In this document: positions 14,906-23,544 of the stretch, one piece after another | Numbering within the stretch: the first letter of the stretch is position 1 | Layout of the letters: each line of letters starts with the position of its first letter | Source: Streptomyces durocortorensis | GTDB lineage: Bacteria; Actinomycetota; Actinomycetes; Streptomycetales; Streptomycetaceae | Assembly: GCF_031760065.1 (NCBI RefSeq) | Contig: NZ_CP134500.1 | Span: 3,658,001 to 3,722,000 of the forward strand | Reading direction: 5' to 3' | DNA length: 64,000 bases | Translations under genes and position numbers: made by a program | Notes under the pieces: generated by a model | What the model was told of the DNA's origin: nothing | Database searches by the model: none | The model's input: the letters and a program-made list of their open reading frames with translations, nothing else

Positions 14906-15292
14906 TCAGGGGGGTGGCACCGGGGAGTCGCCTTCCGGGGCTGTGCGGTGGGAGTCGGCCGGGCCGGTCGTACGGGCGGTGTCCGCGGCGTCGGGCGACA
15001 GGTGGCGGGTGGCCGGGGAGGAGCCGTGGGCCTCGGCCCGGATGCGCTGCTTCATCGTGGGCGGCAGGGCCCGGTCACGCGGAAGGGTCCATCGCACCGA
15101 GGGAGCGAGTGGAGTTGCCGCGGTGGCACCCGTGTGCTCGTGGGTCGTGGCGCTCGGCTGCGCGGCGGCGTTCGTGGCGTTCGTGGCGTTCGCGGTGCTT
15201 GCCGCGGCGGTGGCGAGGCCCAGCGACGCCAGGAGGGCGAAGAAGGCGGTGACGAAGGCGGTCCAGATGTTCTTGGGCTGGAAGGTGCTCAT
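14906..15292 (-). CDS. Small secreted or membrane-anchored protein, unknown
   Basis: This 128-residue protein begins MSTFQPKNIWTAFVTAFFAL with one hydrophobic segment (about residues 9-33) that may be a signal or an anchor. A low-complexity ATNATNAA stretch and a charged, Pro/Thr/Ala-rich tail follow, with no recognisable domain. An AGGGG site precedes the ATG. The open frame runs much further upstream, but this ATG is the first with a sensible hydrophobic N-terminus. I do not recognise a function. Confidence 0.6.
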   Translation of the reverse strand: MSTFQPKNIWTAFVTAFFALLASLGLATAAASTANATNATNAAAQPSATTHEHTGATAATPLAPSVRWTLPRDRALPPTMKQRIRAEAHGSSPATRHLSPDAADTARTTGPADSHRTAPEGDSPVPPP

Positions 15293-15582
15293 GGCCCCTC
15301 GCTTTCGGACGGTCCGGTTGCTGACTTCTCCGATCATGTGGATCCGGGCCGAGTTTTCGGGGAGCGACGCCCGCACTGCGCCGATCTTCGGATTAACACC
15401 ACTCGTATGGTGCAACCGGGTTGGACAGGTCCTCGTGCGCGGTCTGAAAGGGGTCCGGGAGGTCGTCCGGGATGCCTGGAACGGGCTGCTTTTGGGTTCC
15501 GGGGAGGTCACCGATCGGTATCGGCCGGTGTGTATAGTCGGCGGCAGAAGGCCCCTATTCCAAGGAAAGACGAGGTCGCGCG

Positions 15583-15717
15583 GTGAAGAAGCTTCTCCTG
15601 GTCGCACTGGCCGCCATCGGCGGGCTCCTCGTGTACCGCCAGATCCAGGCGGATCGCGCCGAGCAGGATCTGTGGACGGAGGCGACCGACTCCGTGCCCG
15701 CAGGTTCGGGTGTGTGA
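15583..15717 (+). CDS. DLW-39 family small protein
   Basis: This 44-residue protein starts at GTG: MKKLLLVALAAIGGLLVYRQ, then IQADRAEQDLWTEATDSV. It has one N-terminal hydrophobic helix followed by the EQDLW motif that names the family. These tiny proteins are conserved in actinobacteria close to gyrA and tRNA genes; their function is unknown. An AAGGAAAGACGAGG ribosome site and a TATAGT -10-like element (about 15532) lie upstream, and a hairpin follows the stop. Confidence 0.85.
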   Translation: MKKLLLVALAAIGGLLVYRQIQADRAEQDLWTEATDSVPAGSGV

Positions 15718-15737
15718 GACGGCACAGTCTGTTACGG

Positions 15738-15763
15738 GCCCCGGTCGCTGAAGCGGCCGGGGC
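15738..15763 (+). terminator. Hairpin after the DLW-39 gene
   Basis: GCCCCGGTCGC, loop TGAA, GCGGCCGGGGC forms an 11-bp stem with one G-T pair, 20 bases after the stop. Confidence 0.65.
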
Positions 15764-15977
15764 TTCGTGCTGTCCGGGGCCGGTCGTGCCGCTGAGGCCC
15801 GCGCCCTTGGGTTCGCCGAAGCGAATTATTGGGTTGCTTGGGCAAAGGGGGTGGGGTGCGTGAGGGACAATCCGGCTGCGGCCGGAGACAGCGGCGGTGC
15901 GGGCGCGGCAGGATGGACCGGCATCGCGGCCGCGCGGCCGAGGGGCGCCGGTGGGTGAGGACGATGAGGGGAAGCGC

Positions 15978-17303
15978 GTGAACAGGCAGCGCAACAGGGG
16001 GCGGGTGGTGGCCGCGGCACTCGCGGCGATGTGCGCGGTGGCGGTGCTCCCGGGCCAGGCGCACGCTGCCGGTCCCGGGAAGTACGCGTTCGACCCCGCC
16101 GCGAAGAACGTGCAGGGCGCGGAGACCAACGTCGAGGCGTCCACGCTGGACGAGGGCGTCCCGTACCGCAGCACGATCGAGCCCGGCCAGAAGCTCTACT
16201 ACCGGGTCACGCTGGACGACGTCTCCACCGCCTATGTCTCGGCGGTCGCGGTGCCGGGCGACAGCGGCGCGGTCGCCTACGGCGACGGCATCACCATCAG
16301 CCTCCGGGACCTCGACGACTCCCGGTGCAGCTCGGAGCGGGCGAACTTCGGCTCGGGCGGGTACGCGCGCCCCATCACCGCGTACGCCTACCGGACGCCC
16401 AAGGAGGGCGGCACCACCTGCCAGGAGGGCGGGCAGTACGACGTCCTCGTCGAGCGCGAGAGCAAGGAGACGTCCAGCCCGGCGGCCTGGGACCTGGAGC
16501 TGCGCTTCCTTCAGGAGCCGCGCCTCAAGAGCGGTGCCTCCATGCCCACCGCAGCCCCGTCGGGCTTCCCCTCGGCGACGCCCGAACCACTCGCCGGGCA
16601 GCCGCAGGAACGGTCCGGCGGGGCGGGCTACTCCGAGGCCACCGGCCTGGAGACCGGCCAGTGGAAGGACTCCGTCGCCCCGGGGGAGACCCGCTTCTAC
16701 CGGGTGCCGGTGGACTGGGGCCAGCAGATCCACACCACCGCCCGGCTCGCCAACAGCCCGAACGGCAAGACGGACTTCGTGGGCAACGCGCTCACCCTGT
16801 CGCTCGACAACCCGGCCCAGGGCCATGTCGCCGACACCTCCCTCTCCTATTCCGGAAGGCCCGCCTCCACGTCGCTGAGGCCGCTGCCACCGGTGTCCTA
16901 CCGCAACCGGTTCGCCTCCTCGACGCAGGTCAACACCATGCGCTTCGCGGGCTGGTACTACCTGTCGGTGAGCCTGAGCCCGAAGCTGAAGGAGAGCTAC
17001 GGCAGCGAGCCGATTCGGCTGGAGCTGGCGGTCCAGGTGAAGAACAAGGCCGAGGAGTCCCCGTACGAGGGGGATGCCGGGGTCTTCGGCGTCACCGAGC
17101 GGGACAAGGACACCGCCCGGAAGGGCCAGAACCAGCAGCAGGCAGCGGAGAGCGGCACGATGCAGGTGGTCGCGGCGGCCGGCATCGGTACGGGCGCCGT
17201 GCTGGTGCTCGGTCTCGGCGTCTGGACGCTGCTGGCCCGTCGCCGTGCGGCCGGGGCTCCCGTGGCGGCCGGGCACCAACCGCCGCCGCAGCAGGGCTGG
17301 TAG
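15978..17303 (+). CDS. Secreted protein with C-terminal membrane anchor, unknown
   Basis: This 441-residue protein starts at GTG after GAGGGGAAG. It has a Sec signal peptide (VVAAALAAMCAVAVLPGQAH, cleavage after AHA), two beta-rich halves that look related to each other (TIEPGQKLYYRVTLDD near 55 and SVAPGETRFYRVPVDW near 235), a Pro/Ser linker between them, and a C-terminal transmembrane helix (GIGTGAVLVLGLGVWTLLAR) followed by RRRA. The bulk should face outside. Two PGQ/PGE-x-YYRV repeats suggest duplicated pre-peptidase-like beta domains, an inference. It converges on the Ser/Thr kinase gene with a 34-base gap. Confidence 0.75.
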   Translation: MNRQRNRGRVVAAALAAMCAVAVLPGQAHAAGPGKYAFDPAAKNVQGAETNVEASTLDEGVPYRSTIEPGQKLYYRVTLDDVSTAYVSAVAVPGDSGAVAYGDGITISLRDLDDSRCSSERANFGSGGYARPITAYAYRTPKEGGTTCQEGGQYDVLVERESKETSSPAAWDLELRFLQEPRLKSGASMPTAAPSGFPSATPEPLAGQPQERSGGAGYSEATGLETGQWKDSVAPGETRFYRVPVDWGQQIHTTARLANSPNGKTDFVGNALTLSLDNPAQGHVADTSLSYSGRPASTSLRPLPPVSYRNRFASSTQVNTMRFAGWYYLSVSLSPKLKESYGSEPIRLELAVQVKNKAEESPYEGDAGVFGVTERDKDTARKGQNQQQAAESGTMQVVAAAGIGTGAVLVLGLGVWTLLARRRAAGAPVAAGHQPPPQQGW

Positions 17304-17337
17304 CCGCAGCTCGGGCCGATGGCGGCCGGGTAGGGCC

Positions 17338-18819
17338 TCAGACCTGGGTCAGGGCCCAGATGCCGACCGCGAAGCAGATCAGCGCCACCACCAGCACCGG
17401 GACCGCGACCTTCGGGGGCGGTCCCGGACGCGTTGCCCGTACGGGAGCGTGGGGTGCGGCGTGCTGCACCGGGGGGCTCGGGACGTGTGGGCCCGGCTGA
17501 GCGCCCGGCTGAGGCTGCTGGGGCGGCAGCTGGGCGGTGTAGGCGCGGGTGGCCCCGGGGCCGTGCGGGACGCCGGCGGTCGCCGCCTGCGAGGGGTCCT
17601 GCGCGCCGACGGCGTACGGGGGCGGCGCGGGCGCCGGGACCGGCTCGGACGGCTGCTGCTGCTGGAACGCGGCCTGGGGCTGGTCCTGTTGCCGGGGCGG
17701 CGGGGCCAGGTGGAAGCTGCCCGTCTCCGACATCGACACGGGCGGGGCGGTGTGCGGCGGCTGGGGGGAGGGCTGTGCGGCGGGCTGTGAACCGGTCTGC
17801 TGTGCAGAACCGCCCGCCGCGGCGGGCGGTTCTGCCGTGGGCTGCCCTGCGGGCGGTTCTGCGGCGGGTGGTCCGGCGGGTGGTTCTCCGGCGGGCGGTC
17901 CAGCGGGTGAACCGGCGGGCCGCCCTGCCGTGGGCGCGGTCGCCGGGCCGTCGGGGCCGAATCCCGTCGGCAACGGGCCGATCTGGTCGAACACCTCCAC
18001 CGGCTCGTCGTCCGGGCCCGCTTCGGGCAGCATCTCGACCGCCGCGGTCAGCGCCTTGCGGGCGCCCGTCGCGGTCCGGAAGCGGGCGTGCGGGTCGGGC
18101 TGGAGCAGACCGGCGAGCACCTGCCACAGCGGTTCGGGGATGCCCTCGGGGGCGCCCGGGGTGCCATGGGCGGTGAAGCGCTCGACCAGTGCCTGCGAGT
18201 CCGGCTTCTGTCCCTGGAGGAGGTAGAGCGCGACCAGGCCGACCGCGAAGAGATCCGCCGGGAAATCGGGCTCGGCGCCCATCATCTGCTCAGGGGCGAA
18301 GTAACCCGGCGTCCCGACCACGTAATTGGTCTCGGTCAGCCGGGGCTCGCCCTTGCGCATCGAGATGCCGAAGTCGGAGAGCCGCAGATGCGGGCGGCCC
18401 GTTCCGGTCGCCTCCATCAGGATGTTGGCGGGCTTGATGTCGCGGTGGATGACGCCCTCCGCGTGCACCGTGGACAGCCCGGACAGCAGCTGGTCCAGGA
18501 GGAGGCAGACGAAGCGGGGCGGCAGCGGGCCGTAGTCGCCGATGACGTGGGCGAGCGAACCGCCGCTCACCAGGTCCATGGTGAACAGGACCTTGTCGTC
18601 GTCGGCGGCCCAGCTGGCCGGGGCGAGCACATGGGGGTGCTCGATGCGCAGCGCCTGTTCGCGGACGAAGCGCAGCAGCGTGTGCGCGTCGCTCTGCTGG
18701 AGCACCTTGGCCGCCACGTACCTGCGGCGGCGGTGGTCCCAGGCCCGCCAGACGGCGCCGACCCCACCACGTCCGATCGGATCGATCAGCTCGTACCGAC
18801 CAGCGAAGACCTCACCCAT
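17338..18819 (-). CDS. Membrane-tethered serine/threonine protein kinase
   Basis: This 493-residue protein has an N-terminal kinase domain (about 1-270): glycine loop GRGGVGAVWRAWD, catalytic lysine in YVAAKVLQQ, HRDIKPANILM, DFGIS and a FAPEQM activation-segment end. A long linker with PAG/EPPAGPP-type repeats (about 300-460) follows, then a single C-terminal transmembrane helix (VAVPVLVVALICFAVGIWAL) with almost no external part. It has no PASTA or other sensor domain, so signals must come from partners or through the linker. The XRE regulator gene lies 114 bases upstream on the same strand. Confidence 0.92.
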   Translation of the reverse strand: MGEVFAGRYELIDPIGRGGVGAVWRAWDHRRRRYVAAKVLQQSDAHTLLRFVREQALRIEHPHVLAPASWAADDDKVLFTMDLVSGGSLAHVIGDYGPLPPRFVCLLLDQLLSGLSTVHAEGVIHRDIKPANILMEATGTGRPHLRLSDFGISMRKGEPRLTETNYVVGTPGYFAPEQMMGAEPDFPADLFAVGLVALYLLQGQKPDSQALVERFTAHGTPGAPEGIPEPLWQVLAGLLQPDPHARFRTATGARKALTAAVEMLPEAGPDDEPVEVFDQIGPLPTGFGPDGPATAPTAGRPAGSPAGPPAGEPPAGPPAAEPPAGQPTAEPPAAAGGSAQQTGSQPAAQPSPQPPHTAPPVSMSETGSFHLAPPPRQQDQPQAAFQQQQPSEPVPAPAPPPYAVGAQDPSQAATAGVPHGPGATRAYTAQLPPQQPQPGAQPGPHVPSPPVQHAAPHAPVRATRPGPPPKVAVPVLVVALICFAVGIWALTQV

Positions 18820-18933
18820 TGCGCTGCGCCCGCTCCCCGTCCCTGTTGCGGTACCAGGGCGCTGCGCTGTGCGCGGGCCCTGGCTCCGTCGTCGTTCGTC
18901 GCTACGTCGTCGCTACGTCGTGCTCCGGAGCTG

Positions 18934-19482
18934 CTAGCTCTGGTGCCCTTCGTAGTGTGCGACCGCGTCCGCGGTGCGCCCCGCGCCGTACACCCTGAGG
19001 AACTCTGCCAGCTCCGGGTGGGTCGGGGCGAGGGCGTCCGCGGCATCGATGATGTCGCCGGCCGCCGCGACGGACCTCAGCAGGGACTGGATCTCGCGCA
19101 CCACGCGGCGGACGGTGGGAGCGCCGCCGGTGGAGCTGGTCTGGCCGGTGCCGGTGAGGACCGATCCGCCCTGCGACTTCTTGATCTCCTCCATCCGGTC
19201 GGTCGCCTCGCCCGCACTGACGCTGCCGTCGGCCACCTGGCTCGCCAGCTCCTGAAGGGCCTGGACGCGCTGGACCACGGCGGGGTTTCCGATCTTGGCC
19301 CGCTGGCCGCTCATCAGCTGGGAGAGCATCGGAGCGGACAGCCCGAGAACCGCGGCCAGCCGGGCCTGATTCAGGCCGAGATCATCGATCAGCCGACGGA
19401 AGAGCGCCCCCAAAGGCTCTCCGTACCAACTGCGTTGAAGGTCTCTGGCTCTTGCCGTTGCCTCTTGCTGCGCTGTGTCCAT
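18934..19482 (-). CDS. XRE-type DNA-binding regulator
   Basis: This 182-residue protein carries a helix-turn-helix at about residues 30-65 (LNQARLAAVLGLSAPMLSQL, then MSGQRAKIGNPAVVQRVQAL) and a helical C-terminal half ending GAGRTADAVAHYEGHQS. It is a probable DNA-binding regulator or adaptor. It precedes the kinase gene on the same strand, so the two may act together; this is inferred from position. tRNA-Ala lies upstream on the other strand. Confidence 0.85.
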   Translation of the reverse strand: MDTAQQEATARARDLQRSWYGEPLGALFRRLIDDLGLNQARLAAVLGLSAPMLSQLMSGQRAKIGNPAVVQRVQALQELASQVADGSVSAGEATDRMEEIKKSQGGSVLTGTGQTSSTGGAPTVRRVVREIQSLLRSVAAAGDIIDAADALAPTHPELAEFLRVYGAGRTADAVAHYEGHQS

Positions 19483-19661
19483 GGCGTCTCCCCTTCGCTG
19501 CGGCTTCGCTGCTGCGAACCTCGTCGAGCATCTTACGGAGAGTGGTCGTTCATCGGGAGTCCCTATCCTTTTGGAGGAATGCGGGGGGTACCCGGTACTC
19601 TGGTCTGCGACGGTAGCCCTGGCGCGGATGTGCTGGGCGTTGCCCTCGTTCGTTGTGGCCC

Positions 19662-19734
19662 GGGGCCTTAGCTCAGTTGGTAGAGCGCTGCCTTTGCAAG
19701 GCAGATGTCAGGAGTTCGAATCTCCTAGGCTCCA
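19662..19734 (+). tRNA. tRNA-Ala (anticodon UGC)
   Basis: A 73-base cloverleaf without encoded CCA. The acceptor is GGGGCCT with AGGCTCC, the anticodon arm CTGCC TTTGCAA GGCAG (TGC), and the T arm AGGAGTTCGAATCTCCT. A terminator follows within ten bases. It borders the accessory-looking block at 19.8-26.5 kb. Confidence 0.97.
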
Positions 19735-19741
19735 CTTTTAG

Positions 19742-19785
19742 AAATCCCCCTTGACCTGCGGAAACGTGGGTCAGGGGGGATTTTT
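19742..19785 (+). terminator. Terminator after tRNA-Ala
   Basis: AAATCCCCCTTGACC pairs with GGGTCAGGGGGGATTT and is followed by TTTTT, a rare example here of a classical hairpin plus T-run. It can also serve the convergent gene ending at 19799. Confidence 0.8.
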
Positions 19786-19798
19786 GTGTGCTGACATG

Positions 19799-21637
19799 TC
19801 AGCACGGGCGGGAGTGGCTCGGCGGTGTCCGGGGGTTGAGGGAAGCGGTGTAACGCTGGATTTCTCCGGCGGTGCGGTCGCAGCCGATCAGGACCGGCCG
19901 CGGGCCCAGGGGGTGGAGTTCGGCGGTGTGGTGGCGGGTGGTGCCGGAGCGGGGGTCGTGGGCCGTGAGGCGGTAGTGGGCGTCGGCGGTCGGGTGGAGG
20001 CTCAGGTGGTGGGCGGGCCAGTCCCATCCGTACGTACGGAAGAGCTCGCGTTCGAGGACCTGCTCGCCGGGGTGGGGAAGACAGGCCCAGCCTCGGTAGA
20101 GGTCCATCAGATCGGCGGGGTCGCCGGTGCGGTTGACCAGTTGGTCCATGCGGGCCTGGGTGAGGTTGCCCCAGACGCGGCCTTCCGGGAAATCGACCAG
20201 GGTGGGGGCGAAGCGGTGGCCGCCGAAGCTGCTGATGCGCCACACCCGTACCGTCCCCGTGCTGCCGTGGGTCCGGCGGAGCTGCTGGAAGAACGGGTAG
20301 CCGAGCGTGCCGCAGCAGGCGTCGACCGAGGCGTGGGTGCAGACGACCAGGTCACGGTGCGGGGTCGGGTCGCGGTACTGGGCGAAGGGAGTGAGGGCGG
20401 CAGGGTCGTCGGTGAAGAGACCGTCGATCAGGGCCGGGGCCCGGTCGGTGGGGATGTGGTGTTCCGTACGGGCCAGGGGAGCGGCCGGGCCCGGGGCGCG
20501 GTCGAAGCGGATGATCCGGATCAGGCCGGGGGTGGAGTACTCCGGGTCGGGTGCGGCGGCGAACGTCTTCATGGTCAGGCCGCGTTCCCCGGTGCGGCGG
20601 GTGGCGGTGCGCAGTGCGGCACGCAGGGGGGCGGGGACCCGGTCGGTCTCCCACACCGGGGTGCCCATCCCCGGTGGCCAGGGCAGGGGGAGTTCGAGCA
20701 TGAGGAACCGGTCGAAGGGGCGGGCGGTGCCGATCGGGTCCTCCGCGGCGGTGCGGGCGACGAGGGAGCAGGACTGCCGGGCCGGGATCGTACGCGCCGG
20801 TTCCGGGCGGTCCGGTACGCGGCCGGCCATCGCGTCGAGCAGGTTTCGGCGGGCCCGGTCCGCCTCGGAGTCGAGCTCTTCGAGGGTGCCGAGCCTGGTG
20901 ACGCTCTCCACGGCGCTCGGGCCGGTGAAGCCGTGTGCGCGCAGGGTCCGGTAGAGCTCGGTGAAGTCCACGATGCCGTCGCCGGGGGTGATCGCGGGCG
21001 GCATGCCCCCGGTGGTGGTGGCTCGGTAACGGCCGCGGACCGGGTGGTCACGGACGCCGACCGCGGCGATGTACGGGGCGAGTTCGGCCAGTCCCCGAGC
21101 GGGCGGCTCGCCGCCGTAGTGCACCAGGTTGCCCGCGTCCCAGCAGGCCCGGAAGGCGTCGTGGCCGACGCGTTCGACGACGGACAAGGTGTCGGCCGCG
21201 GTACGGGTCAGCCCGCCGTGCGGCTTGACGGCGATGGTCACCCCATGGGCGGCGGCGTACGGGGCGGCGGCTGCCATGAGCCGTAGATAGCGGGCGCCGT
21301 GGGTGAGTTCGGGACACCCCATGTCGACCAGGGTCGGCACCTCCAGCCTGGCGCAGTGGTCGATCTGACGGCGCAGCGCGCCCAGCGCCCGGTCGTCGCC
21401 ACGGTCCAGGTCGGCGGCGTGGCTGAGAACCAGCAGCCGCAGCCCGTGGTCGCGGATGAGCGCGCCGATCTCCTCGGCCCCTGCGGCCGGGGTGTCGGGG
21501 GTGATCACCTCGGTGACCCCGTGCACCGGGAGGGCGACCGCGTTGAAACCGGCCGTACGGATGCCGTGCAGCGCACGCTGAAGCGGGAACTGCGCCCAGG
21601 GGCGCACCGTGCAGGCGATGGCGGGCAGGGATGTCAT
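19799..21637 (-). CDS. Fusion of xylose-isomerase-like TIM barrel and sucrase/ferredoxin-like [2Fe-2S] domain
   Basis: This 612-residue protein begins MTSLPAIACTVRPWAQFPLQ after GGAGAGG. Residues 1-275 look like the AP-endonuclease-2/sugar-phosphate isomerase barrel, with possible metal ligands in VLSHAAD (His73), VKPHGG (His140), CWDAGN (Asp167), VRDH (Asp197/His198) and SAVES (Glu244). Residues 285-612 match the sucrase/ferredoxin-like (Apd1-type thioredoxin-fold) family: CTHASVDACCG (Cys433, Cys441, Cys442) and SSFGGHRFAPT (His474). It is the last gene of a riboswitch-headed transporter operon, 31 bases after the ATPase. A redox or processing step on the imported ligand is inferred, not shown. 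One expected His of the cluster motif reads Ser470. Confidence 0.8.
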   Translation of the reverse strand: MTSLPAIACTVRPWAQFPLQRALHGIRTAGFNAVALPVHGVTEVITPDTPAAGAEEIGALIRDHGLRLLVLSHAADLDRGDDRALGALRRQIDHCARLEVPTLVDMGCPELTHGARYLRLMAAAAPYAAAHGVTIAVKPHGGLTRTAADTLSVVERVGHDAFRACWDAGNLVHYGGEPPARGLAELAPYIAAVGVRDHPVRGRYRATTTGGMPPAITPGDGIVDFTELYRTLRAHGFTGPSAVESVTRLGTLEELDSEADRARRNLLDAMAGRVPDRPEPARTIPARQSCSLVARTAAEDPIGTARPFDRFLMLELPLPWPPGMGTPVWETDRVPAPLRAALRTATRRTGERGLTMKTFAAAPDPEYSTPGLIRIIRFDRAPGPAAPLARTEHHIPTDRAPALIDGLFTDDPAALTPFAQYRDPTPHRDLVVCTHASVDACCGTLGYPFFQQLRRTHGSTGTVRVWRISSFGGHRFAPTLVDFPEGRVWGNLTQARMDQLVNRTGDPADLMDLYRGWACLPHPGEQVLERELFRTYGWDWPAHHLSLHPTADAHYRLTAHDPRSGTTRHHTAELHPLGPRPVLIGCDRTAGEIQRYTASLNPRTPPSHSRPC

Positions 21638-21668
21638 GGACGGCACCTCTCCGGCCGGTGGGCGGTGG

Positions 21669-22466
21669 TCATGAGGGCAGCTCCTGGTCGTAACGGGTGA
21701 CGATCACTCGGCGGGGCGCGCCACCGAATTCCTCGTCGAGGACGAGGGTGTGTGCGCGGACGCCGTACAGGGCCCCGACGGTGCTGTCGGTGAGCAGTCC
21801 CGCGGCCGGGCCGACCCGTACATCGGTGCCGCCGAACATGAGCATCGCGGTGTCGGCGATCTCCACCGCGTGGTCGGGGTGATGGGTGGTCAGCACGATG
21901 GTGCGGCCCTCGTCGGCGAGGCCGCGCAGCAGATGCAGCACTCTGCCCTGGTTGCGCAGATCCAGCGCGGCCGCGGGCTCGTCGAGGACGAGTACCGGGC
22001 CCTGGCCGACGATCGCCCGTGCGATCAGCACCAGTTGGCGCTCTCCCCCGCTCAGCGTCGGGTAGTCGCGGTCGGCCAGATGGGTGAGCCCGACTCGCTC
22101 CAGGGCTCCATGGGCGAGTTCGTGGTCCCGGCGGCCAGGGGTGGCCAGCGGACGCAGGTGGCGTGCGCGGCCCATCAGCACCATGTCCAGGACGGTGTAG
22201 GCGAAGGTGGTGTGGTGGCTCTGCGGGACGAAGCCGACCGCGCCGTCGGCCCGTATCCGTCCTTCGGTGGGTGTGGTGAGGCCGGCGACACAGCGCAGGA
22301 GGGTGGTCTTGCCGCGGCCGTTCGGTCCGAGGACGGTGAGGATCTCGCCGGGGGCGAGCCGGTGGGAGACGTCGCGGAAGAGCCACCGTCCGGATTCGTT
22401 TCCGGATTCGTTTCCGGGTTCCTTTCCGGGGTCGTGGGAGAAGCCGAGGCCGTCGAACTCAAGCAT
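21669..22466 (-). CDS. ABC transporter ATP-binding protein, FecE/BtuD type
   Basis: This 265-residue protein has Walker A GPNGRGKTT (47-55), Q-loop FVPQSHH, signature LSGGERQ (138-144), Walker B PVLVLDEP (157-164) and an H-loop TTHH (His195). It powers the FecCD-type permease whose stop it overlaps by eight bases. A short repeat, GNESGNESG (residues 18-26), is inserted between the first strand and the core, mirrored by a repeated TTTCCGGATTCG in the DNA. It is probably a metal-chelate or corrinoid importer ATPase; the riboswitch favours corrinoid or cobalt. Confidence 0.9.
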   Translation of the reverse strand: MLEFDGLGFSHDPGKEPGNESGNESGRWLFRDVSHRLAPGEILTVLGPNGRGKTTLLRCVAGLTTPTEGRIRADGAVGFVPQSHHTTFAYTVLDMVLMGRARHLRPLATPGRRDHELAHGALERVGLTHLADRDYPTLSGGERQLVLIARAIVGQGPVLVLDEPAAALDLRNQGRVLHLLRGLADEGRTIVLTTHHPDHAVEIADTAMLMFGGTDVRVGPAAGLLTDSTVGALYGVRAHTLVLDEEFGGAPRRVIVTRYDQELPS

Positions 22467-23544
22467 CGGACCACATCCGTCGGCGGCTGCGGTGCAGCAG
22501 GAGGAGGAAGACCGGCGCCCCGATCAGCGCGGTGAGGACGCCCAGCGGGATCTCGGCCACGCCCAGGTTGCGGGTCACGGTGTCGATGACGGTGAGGTAC
22601 GCCGCACCCAGGCCGAGGCTCACCGGGATGAGTACCCGGTGGTCGGGGCCGACCCACAGCCGGGCCAGATGCGGCACCACCAGCCCCACCCAGCCGATGA
22701 CGCCGCTCACCGCGACCGCTCCGGCGACGACCGCGGCCACCGCGGTGAGCAGCATCCAGCGCAGCTGCCCCGGGCGCAGTCCGAGGATCTTGGCGTCCTC
22801 GTCCCCGAGGGAGAGAACGTTGATCCGCCAGCGCAGTGCGTAGATCAGCGCCCCACCGAGCAGGACCGGCACCGCGGCCACGGCGACCTTGCCGTAGGTG
22901 GCCGTGGCCAGACTGCCCAGCAGCCAGAACACGATGGACTGGAGCTCGCCGTAGGGGTCGGCGAGATACGTGAGCAGGGAGACCAGCGCCGAGAAGAACG
23001 CTCCGACGACGATGCCGGCGAGCACGATCGTCAGCGGTGGCGCGGGTCCGCGAACCCGGCTGGTGGCGAACACCGCCACCAGCGCGAGCAGCCCGAAGCC
23101 GAACGAGCCGAGAACCAGCGCGGCCGACCCCAGGCCGAGCACGATCGCGAGCGCCCCGCCGAAGGACGCTCCGGAGGAGACACCGAGGATCTGCGGGCTG
23201 ACGATCGGGTTGCCGAAGACTGCCTGGAGCGCCGCACCGCAGACCGCGAGCCCCGCGCCGACCAGCATGGCCAGCAGTACCCGCGGCAGCCGCACGTGGA
23301 GCACGGCGGCCTCCTCGGTGTCCGACCAGGTCCGTTCGACCGGGAGTATCCGCCCGAGCAGGATCCGTACGACGTCGTCGAAGCCGACCGTGTAGCGGCC
23401 GACGCCGAGGGCGATGACGCCGATGAGCAGCACGGCGACCGGCAGCCCGATCAGCGCTGAACGCTGCCGTCGGCGCCCGATGGCCGGCACGGCAGCGGGG
23501 CCGGTGCCGCGCCCCTCTGTCCGCTCAGCGGCCGAAGTCGTCAT
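22459..23544 (-). CDS. ABC transporter permease, FecCD/BtuC family
   Basis: This 361-residue polytopic protein starts MTTSAAERTEGRGTG, inside the end of the binding-protein gene. It contains the family landmarks RLPRVLLAMLVGAGLAVCGA, ALQAVFGNPIVSPQILGVSS, GSLATATYGKV and the cytoplasmic coupling segment GVIGWVGLVVPHLARLWVGP, with about nine or ten membrane helices. It forms the channel of a BtuC/FhuB-type importer. A start 30 codons upstream is possible but would overlap the neighbour deeply. Confidence 0.9.
   Translation of the reverse strand: MTTSAAERTEGRGTGPAAVPAIGRRRQRSALIGLPVAVLLIGVIALGVGRYTVGFDDVVRILLGRILPVERTWSDTEEAAVLHVRLPRVLLAMLVGAGLAVCGAALQAVFGNPIVSPQILGVSSGASFGGALAIVLGLGSAALVLGSFGFGLLALVAVFATSRVRGPAPPLTIVLAGIVVGAFFSALVSLLTYLADPYGELQSIVFWLLGSLATATYGKVAVAAVPVLLGGALIYALRWRINVLSLGDEDAKILGLRPGQLRWMLLTAVAAVVAGAVAVSGVIGWVGLVVPHLARLWVGPDHRVLIPVSLGLGAAYLTVIDTVTRNLGVAEIPLGVLTALIGAPVFLLLLHRSRRRMWSDA

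Noticed and set aside
14034..15863. 609-codon plus-strand frame across the lipoprotein and small secreted genes
   Set aside because: There is no domain and no ribosome site, and it crosses two better-supported minus-strand genes and a terminator.
22207..23460. 417-codon plus-strand frame opposite the permease
   Set aside because: It is rich in Arg, Glu, Gln and Asp with no motif; the minus-strand permease has clear family signatures.
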